Shown: positions 1 through 8,138, counted from the first letter of the stretch. The stretch: 25,167 nt of DNA from Actinomycetes bacterium (GCA_023418575.1 JAEZZM010000029.1:1-25167), one strand, 5' to 3'. Program-made: numbers and translations. The notes: generated by a model not told the origin, from the letters alone.

Positions 1-762
1 TTTTTGGCCCGCGCCGGAGTTGCCTCACGAAGAGGTTCAGAAAATCTCATGACTGCTGGTAGAGTAAAGCTTAACGGCAAGCTGGTAACAGAGTTGGGTA
101 CAAAGATAGATCCCCTGGTAGACACACTTACTGTTGACGATAAAGAAGTGCGCTTACAAGATCAAGCTGTATATATCATGCTTAATAAACCTGCGGGATA
201 CCTAACTACCATGAGCGATCCGCAGAAAAGAGCAACTGTTGCAGAGCTTGTTGATACCACAAACTATCCAGGACTTTTTCCTGTTGGGCGCCTTGATAGA
301 GATACTACAGGCATCTTGCTATTTATGACTGATGGAGAATTGGCACAAAATCTCTTGCATCCCAAAAAACATGTAAGTAAATGCTATCAAGCTAGTGTTG
401 AGGGGCTTGTAAAAGATAAAGATTTAGAGCCTTTACGTAAAGGAATTACCCTAGATGATGGACCTTGCGCTCCAGCTCAGGTACGTATAATAAGCAATGA
501 AGAACTTGAGCATAGCGTCCAGCGCAGTTTGCGCAAACCTATCAAATCAAAAAGCGGACAAAGATCGCTTAGCCACGTGGAAATAATCTTGAAAGAGGGA
601 AGAAAGCGCCAGGTTAAGCGCATGCTTTCTGCTATAGGCCACCCTGTGGTAGCTTTACATAGAAGTTCATTTGCTGGACTCAAGCTAGAGGGCTTAAGGG
701 AAGGATCTTATCGGCATCTTAGTTCTGCCGAACTTGAACTCTTACGAAAGCAGGTGGGCTAG
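1..762 (+). CDS. rluB: 23S rRNA pseudouridine synthase, RluB/RsuA family (5' end cut by window)
   Basis: This enzyme isomerises a specific uridine in ribosomal RNA to pseudouridine. The frame is open from base 1 and enters inside the N-terminal S4 RNA-binding domain (visible residues about 1-50, with the ARAGVASRR and AGRVKLNG signatures), so roughly ten residues and the start codon lie outside the window. The TTG at position 4 is therefore unlikely to be the real start. The catalytic domain follows, with NKPAGYLTT and the GRLD motif at about residues 95-98, whose Asp is the catalytic nucleophile of the family. The C-terminal part has EGRKRQVKRML, typical of the RsuA/RluB/RluE branch. The stop TAG shares one base with the GTG start of the next gene, which implies translational coupling. 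The rRNA target is inferred from the family and from the common position of rluB upstream of cmk. RsuA-type 16S specificity cannot be excluded. Confidence 0.9.
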   Translation, partial: FLARAGVASRRGSENLMTAGRVKLNGKLVTELGTKIDPLVDTLTVDDKEVRLQDQAVYIMLNKPAGYLTTMSDPQKRATVAELVDTTNYPGLFPVGRLDRDTTGILLFMTDGELAQNLLHPKKHVSKCYQASVEGLVKDKDLEPLRKGITLDDGPCAPAQVRIISNEELEHSVQRSLRKPIKSKSGQRSLSHVEIILKEGRKRQVKRMLSAIGHPVVALHRSSFAGLKLEGLREGSYRHLSSAELELLRKQVG

Positions 763-1328
763 TGGCTTTGTATGTATTTTTAGGTGGCATCTCAAGCGGC
801 AAATCTGAGGCGGCTGAGAATTTTGCCTTGAAGCTTCGTGGGGATTTAAGCTGCGATCATAGCCCTAAGCAGTCATCTCATCAGCAATCAGTTCCTGAGA
901 TCTCAATCTGTGTTTTTGGAAATGAGGACTCAAAAGACGAGGAATTTTTAGAGAAGATCAAGGCTCATAAAGCTAAGCGTAATCCTTTAATTAAAACCTT
1001 ATATTGCTATGAGGAGCCACTAGAAGCTATTAAGCGCCAGGCTCAGGATGAGATCTTGATTCTAGATGACTTAAGCACAGCTCTGTCCTGTTTTATGGAG
1101 CATGATTGTCCCCAGCAAGAGAAGTGCTGGGAGACGCTTATAGATTATCTCATCGCAAGAGCTGGAGATACTATTATAGTAAGTGCGGAGCTAGGTCTAA
1201 GTTTTGTACCTTGCGATAAGGAGCTGCGCGCATACCAAAAGCGTCTTGCACTGGCTAATCAAAAACTAGTAAGAGCTGCGAAGACAGCATATTTTGTTAT
1301 TGCTGGTAAGTCCTTTGTTTTGTCCTAA
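762..1328 (+). CDS. cobU: Adenosylcobinamide kinase / adenosylcobinamide-phosphate guanylyltransferase
   Basis: CobU phosphorylates adenosylcobinamide and then transfers GMP to give AdoCbi-GDP, the activated corrinoid for lower-ligand attachment. The 188-residue product has the usual family length. It starts with the P-loop GGISSGKS (residues 8-15). The segment IKAHKAKRNP places His69 where the family has its guanylylated histidine (HHRATRP in the enteric enzyme). The block ILILDDLSTALSCF matches the Walker B-like stretch. The C-terminus (GLSFVPCDKELRAYQ, NQKLVRAAKTAYFVIAG) closely follows the CobU consensus. The start is GTG overlapping the rluB stop (TAGTG). A low-complexity stretch of about 20 residues after the P-loop helix (rich in S, H and Q) is longer than usual. 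The cobT, cobS and cobC-like genes that follow support the assignment. Confidence 0.88.
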   Translation: MALYVFLGGISSGKSEAAENFALKLRGDLSCDHSPKQSSHQQSVPEISICVFGNEDSKDEEFLEKIKAHKAKRNPLIKTLYCYEEPLEAIKRQAQDEILILDDLSTALSCFMEHDCPQQEKCWETLIDYLIARAGDTIIVSAELGLSFVPCDKELRAYQKRLALANQKLVRAAKTAYFVIAGKSFVLS

Positions 1329-1335
1329 GCTTAGG
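1324..1335. repeat. 12-bp perfect palindrome over the cobU stop codon
   Basis: CCTAAGCTTAGG is a perfect palindrome that includes the TAA stop of cobU. It heads the only sizeable gap (58 bp) in the cob cluster. The centre is AAGCTT, a hexamer that is common throughout the window, so chance is a realistic explanation. I see no promoter or T-tract with it. Confidence 0.35.
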
Positions 1336-1386
1336 CGCGCTGTTTTGAAGGCTTAAGGCTGAAGCATTAAGGGTCCAAGGTTTAGT

Positions 1387-2667
1387 ATGACTGATATTCA
1401 ACAAGAAAGAACAAGGCTAAGGCAGGCAATCAAGACCTGTCGCTTCGAGCTTCTTCCGGCTCGAAGCGCCTTTGGAGAGCTGGAAGAAGATGCGCTTCGC
1501 TTGTACGAAGATTGCTGTATGCAGCTTATTTCTGAGAAAAAAACTTCCACTAACACGCTATTTCAAGATGCTCAAAGCTTAAAGGCTATACCATTGCGAG
1601 CTCAGCTTATTGTTGCTGCCTCAGATAATAAGTATTCACTTTGCGGTCTTTCTGCTTATCAGCAAAGCGATACCTATAAGCTCTGTAAGCTTTGCTTGAG
1701 GGGTAAGACGGCAGTTAACGCACTTATGCGTTCAATGAGCATTAAGCTTTTAGATGCCTTAGACTTAAAGCTTTATGATTGTGGCCTTGCCACTGAGCTT
1801 AAGGAGGGTCTATTTGAGCATACGATCCCTGGAAAATTTAGAGTTTCAAATGATGCCTCATTAGGCCCAGCTATGAGTAAAGAAGCAGCCGTATTTTATC
1901 TTTCTTTAGGTGCTGCTTATGCAGAAGACTTGTATGAGGAAGCTTGCGATAAAAACGCAGCTCTTATTTGGGCTTTAGGTGAGTTTGGCATTGCTAATTC
2001 CACAGCGGCCTCTATGGTCTTAGCCTCTCTTCTTGGTAGGGAGAAACTGGTGGAGGGCGATATTTCTTATCGCCATGGATTATTAAGTGACAAACAATAT
2101 GCCGATAAGCGCGCCTGTATAAATAAGGCGCTTAAGAGATATAAGTCAAGAGCCATTATAGATGAGATTTCAGAGTCTTTAGAGCTTAGTGGGCTTAGCA
2201 AGCTTGGTAAACTTACTAAACTTACCAATCTTGAACTCAGCGCAGATGCTGAGCTAGATAAGCATACTTACGCTTTTGGAACTAGGCTAGCAGATCCATT
2301 ATTTACCCAATCAAAAAGCTTTGAGTTGCTTTGTCAGCTGGGCTCATATGAGATAGCTTTTCTTATAGGTGTTCTTCAATTTGCTTTGCAAAAAGGGGTG
2401 CCTTGTATCTTGGATGGCTTGCTTAGTATTGCCTCTGCTGCACTTTGTCTTGAATACAAGCCTGAATATAAGGCGCTCTTATACGCAAGTCACTATAGCT
2501 CTGAGCCCTTGGCTAGATATGCTTTAGAGCGCTACGGTCTTGAGCCAGGTATTAATTCTGGGCTTTCAGCGGGTGAAGCTTGTGGTGCCCTCTTGCATTT
2601 ACAACAGCTTTGCACAGTTCTCCAATGCTTAATGGATTTAAAAAGGGGAGAGGGTTTAAGGGAATAA
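1387..2667 (+). CDS. cobT: Diverged nicotinate-nucleotide:dimethylbenzimidazole phosphoribosyltransferase (CobT-like)
   Basis: CobT activates the lower-ligand base of cobalamin by transferring phosphoribose from nicotinate mononucleotide. Family landmarks are recognisable: GLSAYQQ near residue 87, GEFGIANST at 198-206 (family GEMGIGNTT), SYEIAFLIGVLQ at 320-331, VPCILDG at 338-344, the ASHYSSEP block at 367-374 (family HRSAEP) and GEACGA at 396-401 (family GEGSGA). Glu199 and Glu397 match the two functional glutamates. Several conserved loops are not conserved. The phosphate-binding VGRGTG is replaced by VEGDISYRHG (222-231), and the ADHGV loop reads ASDNKYS. At 426 residues the protein is longer than the usual ~350, mainly through an insert at about 250-310 rich in Leu, Ser and Lys. 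It sits between cobU and cobS (4-bp gap to cobS), which supports a role in nucleotide-loop assembly. Altered base specificity or partial loss of activity are both possible. Confidence 0.75.
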   Translation: MTDIQQERTRLRQAIKTCRFELLPARSAFGELEEDALRLYEDCCMQLISEKKTSTNTLFQDAQSLKAIPLRAQLIVAASDNKYSLCGLSAYQQSDTYKLCKLCLRGKTAVNALMRSMSIKLLDALDLKLYDCGLATELKEGLFEHTIPGKFRVSNDASLGPAMSKEAAVFYLSLGAAYAEDLYEEACDKNAALIWALGEFGIANSTAASMVLASLLGREKLVEGDISYRHGLLSDKQYADKRACINKALKRYKSRAIIDEISESLELSGLSKLGKLTKLTNLELSADAELDKHTYAFGTRLADPLFTQSKSFELLCQLGSYEIAFLIGVLQFALQKGVPCILDGLLSIASAALCLEYKPEYKALLYASHYSSEPLARYALERYGLEPGINSGLSAGEACGALLHLQQLCTVLQCLMDLKRGEGLRE

Positions 2668-2671
2668 GATA

Positions 2672-3517
2672 ATGGGGTTAAGAGAGATGTTATATCGTGA
2701 GCTTAAGGCCTGTATGATAGCCTTTGCTACCATGAGCATATTGCCGGTATATAAGTTCATTAAGATAGATTCTGAAGACTATAAGAAGTATTCTTCGCAT
2801 GCTGCTAAGTATTTTTCATACCTTGGCCTAGTCTTAGCTTGTATTATTTTGTCGTTAAACAAAATTGCAGAGCTTGCTTATTATCGAATCTCTCCCTTCT
2901 TTCCTGGTTTAGACTTTCTTTCTGATAGTTTGAACTCTTTGTTTTCTGGACTTGCCTCACTTATCTTACTCGCTTGCTTGAGTCGTTTTATGCATCTAGA
3001 TGCTCTAGCTGATCTTGTTGATGCCTGGGCCTCAAGTTTTGATATTGAGCGCAGACAAGCAGTATTAAAAGATCCTCATCTGGGAAGCTTTGCTGTATCA
3101 AGTCTGTTTTTTTGTCTAACGCTCTATCTCTTATTATTTGCTGCTTTGCATTATCAAGAAAAAGAGATCTTTCTTTTGTGGGTGCTTGTGTTTTCTCGTT
3201 TTATCAGCTATTGCTGCACGCTTAGCAAAGAAAAGGCTATTCATGAGGGCTTGGGTTCATCCTTTATAACTACATTTAGACCTATGGCATTTTGTATTTC
3301 ACTTATCCCTTTGTTACTTGGATTTTGTAGTATAAGTTTTAGGCTATCTCTCGTGCCGCTTATGCTATTCTCATTAACCCAGCTTCTTGTTTTCTTCCTT
3401 AGTTTTCTTCTTTTCAAAAAGCTTTGTAGAGTCATTGGTGGCCTTAACGGGGATATACTAGGAACAATACTTACAGTGTCAGAGATCTTGTGTTTATGTA
3501 CGGTGGTGTTAATGTGA
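2672..3517 (+). CDS. cobS: Adenosylcobinamide-GDP ribazoletransferase (cobalamin-5'-phosphate synthase)
   Basis: CobS is the integral membrane enzyme that joins AdoCbi-GDP (from CobU) to alpha-ribazole or its phosphate (from CobT), giving adenosylcobalamin or its 5'-phosphate. The 281-residue product is hydrophobic, with about six or seven predicted membrane segments. It carries the family signatures HLDALADLVDA (108-118, family HLDGLADTADG), LKDPHLGSFAV (132-142, family MKDSRIGAFG) and IGGLNGDILG (255-264, family GGxTGDxLGA). The Asp-rich motifs are the metal and substrate site. The ATG lies 4 bp after the cobT stop, and the last codons overlap the next gene at GTGA, so the cluster is translationally coupled. 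No domain appears to be missing. Confidence 0.9.
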   Translation: MGLREMLYRELKACMIAFATMSILPVYKFIKIDSEDYKKYSSHAAKYFSYLGLVLACIILSLNKIAELAYYRISPFFPGLDFLSDSLNSLFSGLASLILLACLSRFMHLDALADLVDAWASSFDIERRQAVLKDPHLGSFAVSSLFFCLTLYLLLFAALHYQEKEIFLLWVLVFSRFISYCCTLSKEKAIHEGLGSSFITTFRPMAFCISLIPLLLGFCSISFRLSLVPLMLFSLTQLLVFFLSFLLFKKLCRVIGGLNGDILGTILTVSEILCLCTVVLM

Positions 3518-4179
3518 GTGCTTTAGAACCAAAATCACAGGCAGAATCCCAGCATTATGAGCTCTTGTTTATGAGGCATCCTCAAACTGAAGGTAATGTT
3601 CAACGTCGTTTTATTGGCCAGCTTAATTCACCTTTAAGTGAAAAAGGTAAGTTACAAAGACAAGAAGCCGAAGATGCTTTACTTGCTTGGAAACCTGAGC
3701 GCATATTGTGTTCTCCTCTGGATCGTTGCAGGGCCATTGCTCAGCCTGTTGCTGAGCAATTAGGCATAGATCTAGAGATTGATGAGAGGGTTTTAGAAAT
3801 AAATTTTGGCAAGCTTGAGGGTAAAACCTATGAAGAAGTACAGGCGGCGGGTCTTCACTTTCCCTGGGAAGCAGAATTAAATGAATTTGAGGATGATGCT
3901 GACTGTGAATCTTTAGCTCAGATGCATGAACGTATATCTCATTTTTGCTCAGATCTTATCGCCGAAACTAACAAGGCTAAGTTCAAGCGCACGGCAGTTA
4001 TTAGCCATGGTGGTGTAATTAGGCTTGTTTTAGGCTCATATCTTAAAATTGCGCCACAGGATGTATGGTACATTGATATAGATAATGTTCAATCATGTCT
4101 CTTTGAGATGAGGGGCCCACACCTCTATTTGAAGGCCGTAGGTCTTAAGCCTTCTGAGCTAGCAGGGCGCAATTCATAA
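3514..4179 (+). CDS. cobC: Histidine phosphatase, probable alpha-ribazole-5'-phosphate phosphatase
   Basis: This is a phosphoglycerate-mutase-type histidine phosphatase of 221 residues. The phosphorylated histidine is His22 in RHPQTEGN (21-28). CSPLDRC (66-72) supplies the phosphate-binding Arg, Glu95 in ERVLEINFG is the likely acid, and SHGG (164-167) holds the second histidine. Position directly after cobS makes CobC, which removes the 5'-phosphate from alpha-ribazole-P or cobalamin-P, the most likely role. Sequence alone cannot exclude another small phosphatase. I chose the GTG at 3514 because it overlaps the cobS stop as GTGA and has GGTGG upstream. The frame is open to a GTG at 3490 and an ATG at 3496, but neither has a convincing ribosome binding site. 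In mycobacteria a CobC domain is fused to RNase HI; here it is a separate protein. Confidence 0.78.
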   Translation: MSALEPKSQAESQHYELLFMRHPQTEGNVQRRFIGQLNSPLSEKGKLQRQEAEDALLAWKPERILCSPLDRCRAIAQPVAEQLGIDLEIDERVLEINFGKLEGKTYEEVQAAGLHFPWEAELNEFEDDADCESLAQMHERISHFCSDLIAETNKAKFKRTAVISHGGVIRLVLGSYLKIAPQDVWYIDIDNVQSCLFEMRGPHLYLKAVGLKPSELAGRNS

Positions 4180-4194
4180 GTAAAAAGGACGATA

Positions 4195-5733
4195 ATGATA
4201 ATTACTCTTGATGGGCCTGCAGGCTCTGGAAAGTCTACCTTAGCGCGAAAACTTGCCCATAAATTGGGATTTTCCTATCTTGATACAGGTGCCCTATACC
4301 GTCTTGTTTCTCATTTTGCTTTGCAAAAACATATTGAGCTGAGCAATGGAGCTGCCCTTGCACAGCTTGCTTCTGATCTAGATATTCGTTTTGTGCCCCA
4401 GCAGGATGCAGAGCAAAAGGTGTATGCACGCTTAGACTCAAACTCAGAATATGAAGATCTAAGTCTAGCTATAAGAAGAGCTGAGATTGATGCTTGCGTC
4501 TCTGAGGTATCGGCAGCACCTGAGCTAAGAGCAGCCCTCTTAGTTATCCAGCGCGATTTAGCGGGTACTTCTTCTATAGTTGCTGAAGGTAGAGATCTTG
4601 GTTCTGTGGTCTTTCCTGAGGCTGAGTTTAAAGTCTATCTTTATGCAAGCGTTGAGGCGCGCGCTCAGCGTCGCTATTTGCAAAACAAGGCGCGGTTTGA
4701 GGCGGGGCAGCTCGACATGCTTGAGAGCCTTGAAGAGATAAAAGCACAGATACAAGCCCGCGATGATTATGATTCAAATAGAAAAGAGGCGCCCTTACAA
4801 GTTCCCCAGGGCGCGCTCATGTATGACAGCTCAAATAAAAGCCCAGAGCAATGCCTGGATGAGCTGTGTCAATTAGCTCAAGAGCGCATGCAGTATCCTG
4901 ATGGCGATAATAACAAAGCCATAGCGCCTCACAAAGAAGAGTTAGAAGAATCACAAGGTGATAGGGAAGCTGCCAAAGAAAGCTCCAGGCAAAAGGGAGC
5001 TAAAAAAAGCGAGCAAACAAAAAAGCAAAAGCACCCTCATGCCTGGTATCATAATCATCCCTGCTCTGAACATCCCTGGTATGCACGCTTGGTATTTGGC
5101 ATCTTATATGTATTCATTTTTATTGCCACTAAGCTATGGACCCGCTGGACAATTGAGGGTTTAGAAGAGCTTGAGGGTCTTGATAGCTCTAAGGGTGTGG
5201 TTTATGTAGCTAATCATAGCCATGCCTTTGATCCTGGTTTTATTCAAGCGGCGCGTCCAAGAGCAAGGCGTATACGTTTTATATATAAATCAGAGTTTGA
5301 CAGCATGTCTTTAGTATCAAGATTGCTTGCTTGGGTGGGCTCTTTCCCTGTTAAAAGGCATACAGCAGATAGAACAGCTTTAAAGTTAGCGGTAAAGGCC
5401 TTAGAAGCAGGAGAAGATGTTGGAATTTTTCCTGAGGGAACAAGAATTAGAGGCAGGGCCGGAAGAGGCAAGATTCACGGAGGCTTTGCAGTCATTGCCC
5501 ATATGGCACAGGCCCCTGTTGTACCTATTGCGCTTGAGGGGCTTTGGCGCTTGCCTAAACCAGGAAAGGTGCGCATAAAAATTGGCAAGCCTCTTATGAT
5601 GCAAAACTATGAGCATCTAGATAGAAAAGAGCGCATTGCTGCTTTAGAAAAAGATGCAATGGAGCAAGTTTATGCTATGAGAGATGAGCTTGATAGGAGG
5701 AATAAAGACTATGAAGCTTCAGATTGCCGATAA
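4195..5733 (+). CDS. cmk-plsC: Cytidylate kinase - 1-acylglycerol-3-phosphate acyltransferase fusion
   Basis: This 512-residue protein joins two enzymes. Residues 1 to about 232 are a cytidylate kinase (CMP/dCMP to CDP/dCDP), with the P-loop GPAGSGKST (7-15), LDTGALYR (29-36), EGRDLGSVVFP (131-141) and RARDDYDS-like QARDDYDSNR (187-196). Residues about 235-290 form a highly charged linker rich in Lys, Glu, Gln and Ser. A hydrophobic segment at about 298-315 probably anchors the second half to the membrane. Residues about 335-495 are a PlsC acyltransferase, with the catalytic NHSHAFD (340-346, HX4D), FPEGTRIRG (412-420) and VPIALEG (443-449). PlsC acylates lysophosphatidate to phosphatidate. 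The ATG has AAAAGGA upstream. No stop or frameshift separates the halves, so the fusion is real in this sequence. It links pyrimidine and phospholipid precursors and fits with plsY and gpsA downstream. Confidence 0.92.
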   Translation: MIITLDGPAGSGKSTLARKLAHKLGFSYLDTGALYRLVSHFALQKHIELSNGAALAQLASDLDIRFVPQQDAEQKVYARLDSNSEYEDLSLAIRRAEIDACVSEVSAAPELRAALLVIQRDLAGTSSIVAEGRDLGSVVFPEAEFKVYLYASVEARAQRRYLQNKARFEAGQLDMLESLEEIKAQIQARDDYDSNRKEAPLQVPQGALMYDSSNKSPEQCLDELCQLAQERMQYPDGDNNKAIAPHKEELEESQGDREAAKESSRQKGAKKSEQTKKQKHPHAWYHNHPCSEHPWYARLVFGILYVFIFIATKLWTRWTIEGLEELEGLDSSKGVVYVANHSHAFDPGFIQAARPRARRIRFIYKSEFDSMSLVSRLLAWVGSFPVKRHTADRTALKLAVKALEAGEDVGIFPEGTRIRGRAGRGKIHGGFAVIAHMAQAPVVPIALEGLWRLPKPGKVRIKIGKPLMMQNYEHLDRKERIAALEKDAMEQVYAMRDELDRRNKDYEASDCR

Positions 5734-6601
5734 GGCCGGAGCCTGTTATGGCGTAGAGCGTGCCTTAAAGCTTGTTGAAGAGGCCGCAAAGGAAGCAACA
5801 AGCATTCATACCTTGGGCCCTCTCATTCATAATCCCCAGGTAGTATCTTCTCTTGAGCAAAAAGGCGTGGCTGTAAGTAATGAACCAGATTCGCTCAGTG
5901 AGGGAACGGTAGTCTTGCGCTCTCATGGCGTTGCCCTTGAGTTAGAACATGATCTAAGAGAGCGTGGTCTTGACTTGGTTGACGCTACTTGCCCTTTTGT
6001 AAAGCGTGCGCACCTTTGTGCTCAGAGCTTATCGGAAAAAGGCTACTTTGTCATAATAGTTGGAGATGAAGGTCACGCTGAGGTAGAAGGCATATCTTCA
6101 TATGTGAACACCTCTTATGTGGTCACCACTAAGGTAGAGGATCTTAAAGCCTTAAAACTTGGAAAGCGCGTAGGACTTGTAGTGCAAACTACACAAAGTC
6201 AGGCAGTTTTACAAGAGCTTTGCTCATATTTACTCCCAAGAGTTCAAGAGCTTCGAATTTTTAATACCATATGTGAGGCCACGCAGGAGCGCCAAGAAGC
6301 GGCAGCTTCGCTGGCTACAAGCTCTGATCTTATGATAGTGGTGGGGGGTAAAAACTCAGGTAATACCAAGCGTTTGTATGAGATATGCAAAGAGCTGTGT
6401 CCCCGCTCATACCACATTGAATCCTCTCAGGAGCTGCAAGAGATTAATTTCAATCCAACAGATAAGGTGGGCATTACAGCAGGCGCCTCTACGCCTGCAT
6501 ATCAAATAGCGCAGGTAGTAGAAGCTTTACAAGAACTCTCTGATCAGCTTGAAGCCACTCAAAGCTTGCTAAGTAAGAGTGAAATCAATAAAGATGAGTG
6601 A
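5711..6601 (+). CDS. ispH: 4-hydroxy-3-methylbut-2-enyl diphosphate reductase (IspH)
   Basis: IspH catalyses the last MEP-pathway step, reducing HMBPP to isopentenyl and dimethylallyl diphosphate with a [4Fe-4S] cluster. The 296-residue product has the three cluster cysteines: Cys12 in AGACYGV, Cys94 in DATCPFV and Cys188 in NTICEAT. It also has the substrate histidines His40 (HNP), His72 (RSHG) and His122, with the catalytic Glu124 in GHAEVEG. VVGGKNSGNT and GITAGASTP follow as expected. I chose the ATG at 5711 because AGGAGG lies just upstream (5695-5700) and the family consensus begins there. An in-frame ATG at 5684 lies further inside the previous gene and has no better signal. The gene overlaps the cmk-plsC end by 23 bp. 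There is no C-terminal S1-domain extension of the kind found in some Firmicutes. Confidence 0.95.
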   Translation: MKLQIADKAGACYGVERALKLVEEAAKEATSIHTLGPLIHNPQVVSSLEQKGVAVSNEPDSLSEGTVVLRSHGVALELEHDLRERGLDLVDATCPFVKRAHLCAQSLSEKGYFVIIVGDEGHAEVEGISSYVNTSYVVTTKVEDLKALKLGKRVGLVVQTTQSQAVLQELCSYLLPRVQELRIFNTICEATQERQEAAASLATSSDLMIVVGGKNSGNTKRLYEICKELCPRSYHIESSQELQEINFNPTDKVGITAGASTPAYQIAQVVEALQELSDQLEATQSLLSKSEINKDE

Positions 6602-8102
6602 GCAAGAGAAATATCCAGGGCTAGAGATTTCAGGTCTATCCTGCCCAAACTGCAATAGCATTCAAGATCCTGAGCTAAGCGAATTGCTGATGTCTCAGCA
6701 AAAGCTGCGCGCAGACTATGCACCCAGTGATCATAAAGATAACTGCGCTATGATTGAAAAGATTGTGCCAGATTCAGTTGCCGATAAGGCCGGCCTTAAA
6801 GCGGGCATGATTATTACCCATATTGAAGGTAAAGTACTGCGCGATATGATTGACTGGGCATGGTACGGGGACGGCTTTGAGCTCTTCTTAGAGGGCCTTA
6901 TGTATGATGAAGGCTCAAATTCTTGGGAAGAGTTTGAATGTAATCTTGAACGAGATTTAGGTCAAGATTGGGGTATTGAATTTTCATCAGCAGTTTTTGA
7001 TGGTATTCGTACCTGTAAAAATGCCTGCGTTTTTTGTTTCATGAGCATGCTTCCCAAAAACATGCGCTCAAGTCTTTATTTAAGAGATGATGATTATAGA
7101 CTCTCTTTTTTGCAAGGTAATTTTGTTACCTTTACAAACATGGATGAGCAGGATGTTTCACGTGTTATTGCTCAGCATATTTCTCCCTTGAATATGAGTC
7201 TACATGTTGTAGATCCTGAGTTAAGGCGCAAGATGATAGGAAGGCATGCTCAGCGAGGTTTAGAAGTTCTAGAAACTCTACTTGCACATGGGATTGAAAT
7301 ACATGCGCAAATTGTTTTATGTCCTGGTCTTAATGATGCACAAGCCTTGCAAGAAACTCTTGAATTTATTGAAGAGCGCCCCGGTATTACCAGTGTTGGT
7401 ATAGTGCCTCTAGGTTTTACTAAGCATCAAAACCGCTTTAAGGAGAGCTTTCAAGATATAAAGAGTGCTGCAGAGGTTATTAAGATAGTAAGGCCCTTTC
7501 AAGAACTTAACCAAAAAAAGCTCGGCTATAGTCGTTACCAGCTGGCAGATGAATTCTATTTATGGACGCAGGAAGATCCCCCCAGTGCTCAAGATTATGC
7601 TGGCTATCCCCAGTATTATGATGGCATAGGCATGTATCGCTATTTTATTGACGAATTTAGTGAGCTTATGGATGAGAGATTGAGCCCTCTTAAGAAGTTT
7701 TCCGATAAGATCGAAGGGCTATCAAAACACGTAGTCTGCCTCACAGGATGTGCTTTTGCACCCGCCTTTTCGCAACTCATCAAAAAAGCTCAAGCTCAGG
7801 GATTACTTAAAACTGTTGAGGTAGAGGCAGTTAAAAATGCCTACTTTGGAGGTAATGTAGATGTTGCAGGTTTGCTGTGTGCAGAAGATGTGTTGACTAA
7901 ATTAGATGAAATGTGCAAGAGTAGGCAGAGCGCTTTTATCGCAAGCTTACCTGAAGTCATGTTTAATTTTGATGGTCTTAGTTTAGACGGAATGCATAAG
8001 ACTGAGTTAAAAGAGCAGTTTAAGGCCAGGGGAGTAGACTTAGTAATTGTGCCTACAGAACCGCGCCCTCTTTTTGAGTTTTTGTGCAACGTGGTAGACT
8101 AA
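6594..8102 (+). CDS. PDZ / radical SAM / DUF512 protein with an N-terminal CxxC extension
   Basis: This belongs to the DUF512 family, usually encoded next to der, whose biochemical function is not established as far as I know. The 502-residue product has a PDZ-like segment at about 52-82 (MIEKIVPDSVADKAGLKAG), a radical-SAM-like cluster motif CKNACVFC at 141-148 (CxxxCxxC), a middle TIM-barrel-like part with LHVVDPELRRKMIGR, and the C-terminal DUF512 region with LTGCAFAP and NAYFGGNVDVAGLL. The first 50 residues are an extra segment before the PDZ domain. It contains CPNC at 17-20, which could bind a metal with a second cysteine pair or with Cys51. I prefer the ATG at 6594, which overlaps the ispH stop by 8 bp; a GTG at 6579 is also in frame. 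The tight coupling between ispH and der is typical of the family. Confidence 0.85.
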   Translation: MSEQEKYPGLEISGLSCPNCNSIQDPELSELLMSQQKLRADYAPSDHKDNCAMIEKIVPDSVADKAGLKAGMIITHIEGKVLRDMIDWAWYGDGFELFLEGLMYDEGSNSWEEFECNLERDLGQDWGIEFSSAVFDGIRTCKNACVFCFMSMLPKNMRSSLYLRDDDYRLSFLQGNFVTFTNMDEQDVSRVIAQHISPLNMSLHVVDPELRRKMIGRHAQRGLEVLETLLAHGIEIHAQIVLCPGLNDAQALQETLEFIEERPGITSVGIVPLGFTKHQNRFKESFQDIKSAAEVIKIVRPFQELNQKKLGYSRYQLADEFYLWTQEDPPSAQDYAGYPQYYDGIGMYRYFIDEFSELMDERLSPLKKFSDKIEGLSKHVVCLTGCAFAPAFSQLIKKAQAQGLLKTVEVEAVKNAYFGGNVDVAGLLCAEDVLTKLDEMCKSRQSAFIASLPEVMFNFDGLSLDGMHKTELKEQFKARGVDLVIVPTEPRPLFEFLCNVVD

Positions 8103-8138
8103 GGTAATACGTATATCCTATAGCGGGAGGTAGATCCT

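Noticed and set aside
4..762. TTG at position 4 as the start of the pseudouridine synthase gene
   Set aside because: The S4 domain consensus clearly begins before this point and the frame is open to base 1, so the gene is cut by the window edge.
1329..1386. Cobalamin riboswitch upstream of cobT
   Set aside because: The gap is only 58 bp, too short for the aptamer, and no B12-box-like segment is visible; any riboswitch would have to lie upstream of the window.
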